Assembly (NCBI RefSeq): GCF_016862675.1
Contig: NZ_BONK01000008.1
Location: 62,001-126,000, forward strand
Length of the DNA: 64,000 bases
Reading direction: 5' to 3'
From: Cellulomonas chitinilytica
GTDB lineage: Bacteria; Actinomycetota; Actinomycetes; Actinomycetales; Cellulomonadaceae
A model generated the notes under the pieces. It did not search any database, was not told where the DNA came from, and saw nothing but the letters and a program-made list of their open reading frames with translations. The first letter of the stretch is position 1. The number at the start of each line of letters is the position of its first letter. Shown here piece after piece: positions 63,755 to 64,000 of the stretch. A program made the position numbers and the translations under genes.

Positions 63755-64000
63755 ATGCGCTCGACGATCCGCCACCACCCCGACCGCACGCCCGGGCTGC
63801 GGCGCCGGCACCGACGGGTCGGGACGGCGGCGCTCGCGCTGCTCGCCGCCGCGACCGTCGCCGCCGGTGCGGGGGCCGACCCCGCCGCCGCCGCGCCGCC
63901 TCTCACGGCCGGGAGCACCGGGAGCCACGAGGCGCCCGCGCGCGCCGTCGACCTCGGCCGCGAGGTCGTCGCCTCCGGCGACGGGTGGGCCTCCTGGTCC
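63755..64000 (+). CDS. Secreted protein, N-terminal part only (cut by window end)
   Basis: Only 82 codons are present. ATG 63755 has GAGGGAG 7 bases ahead. The N-terminus is basic (two Arg clusters), followed by a hydrophobic stretch TAALALLAAATVAAGAGA and AAAA-P, a signal peptide. The mature start VDLGREVVASGDGWASWS resembles the beginning of actinobacterial pectate lyases (family PL1). That would fit the LacI-type palindrome upstream, but the catalytic part is outside the window, so the enzyme type is only a guess. Confidence 0.6.
   Translation, partial: MRSTIRHHPDRTPGLRRRHRRVGTAALALLAAATVAAGAGADPAAAAPPLTAGSTGSHEAPARAVDLGREVVASGDGWASWS

Overview
The window is very GC-rich DNA with many GTG starts and dense operons whose genes overlap by 4 bases (ATGA/GTGA). 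That points to an actinobacterium. The tig-clpP1-clpP2-clpX order, the F420 genes with their own ABC transporter, and the general gene content suggest Micrococcales, probably Cellulomonas or a close relative; the genus is inferred, not shown.

Bases 1-14.6 kb form an accessory island with less extreme base composition than the rest. It holds an XRE/ImmA-IrrE-type peptidase, several small orphan genes (two carrying the same ~140-bp leader), a complete type I restriction-modification operon (hsdM-hsdS-hsdR, 5006-11219), and a coupled two-gene module (11455-14381). The module pairs a tyrosine-recombinase-fold protein that has lost its catalytic residues with a 621-residue DDE-transposase-like protein. 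A short relative of the transposase-like protein lies at 2361-3071. This module is the best candidate here for an undescribed system.

Bases 14616-22951 are a separate ~8.3-kb integrative element in tRNA-Gly(TCC). An exact 45-bp direct repeat (the 3' part of the tRNA gene) bounds it, and a tyrosine integrase and a small excisionase-like gene sit at the tRNA end. Inside are a HicAB-type toxin-antitoxin pair, a DEDDh exonuclease, an HNH protein, a peptide with 19-residue repeats, a winged-helix protein with iteron-like repeats in its gene, and a P-loop-like protein with a damaged P-loop. No conjugation or virion genes were recognised, so it looks like a minimal, probably phage-satellite-like or decayed element.

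From 22.9 kb onward the DNA looks like core chromosome: tRNA-Gly, tRNA-Pro, a glycosyltransferase, trigger factor, ClpP1/ClpP2/ClpX (with a ClgR-box match), chorismate mutase, an Rv2629/Balon-type protein, an M28 peptidase, an M43 protease fused to a seven-repeat propeller, acyl-CoA ligase, ValS, a Pls/PosA-type NRPS-like enzyme coupled to an M1 peptidase, and a PQQ-like propeller membrane protein.

Bases 47-56 kb are largely a coenzyme F420 locus: an F420-dependent oxidoreductase coupled to cofE, then cofC, and a four-gene chain of lipoprotein, permease, ATPase and cofD that matches the proposed F420-0 transporter. The last stretch holds PhzF, an SDR, a heterodimeric ABC exporter, a TipA-like MerR regulator with a textbook 19-bp-spacer promoter, a HAD phosphatase, a phosphoribosyltransferase, and the start of a secreted protein behind an 18-bp LacI-type palindrome.
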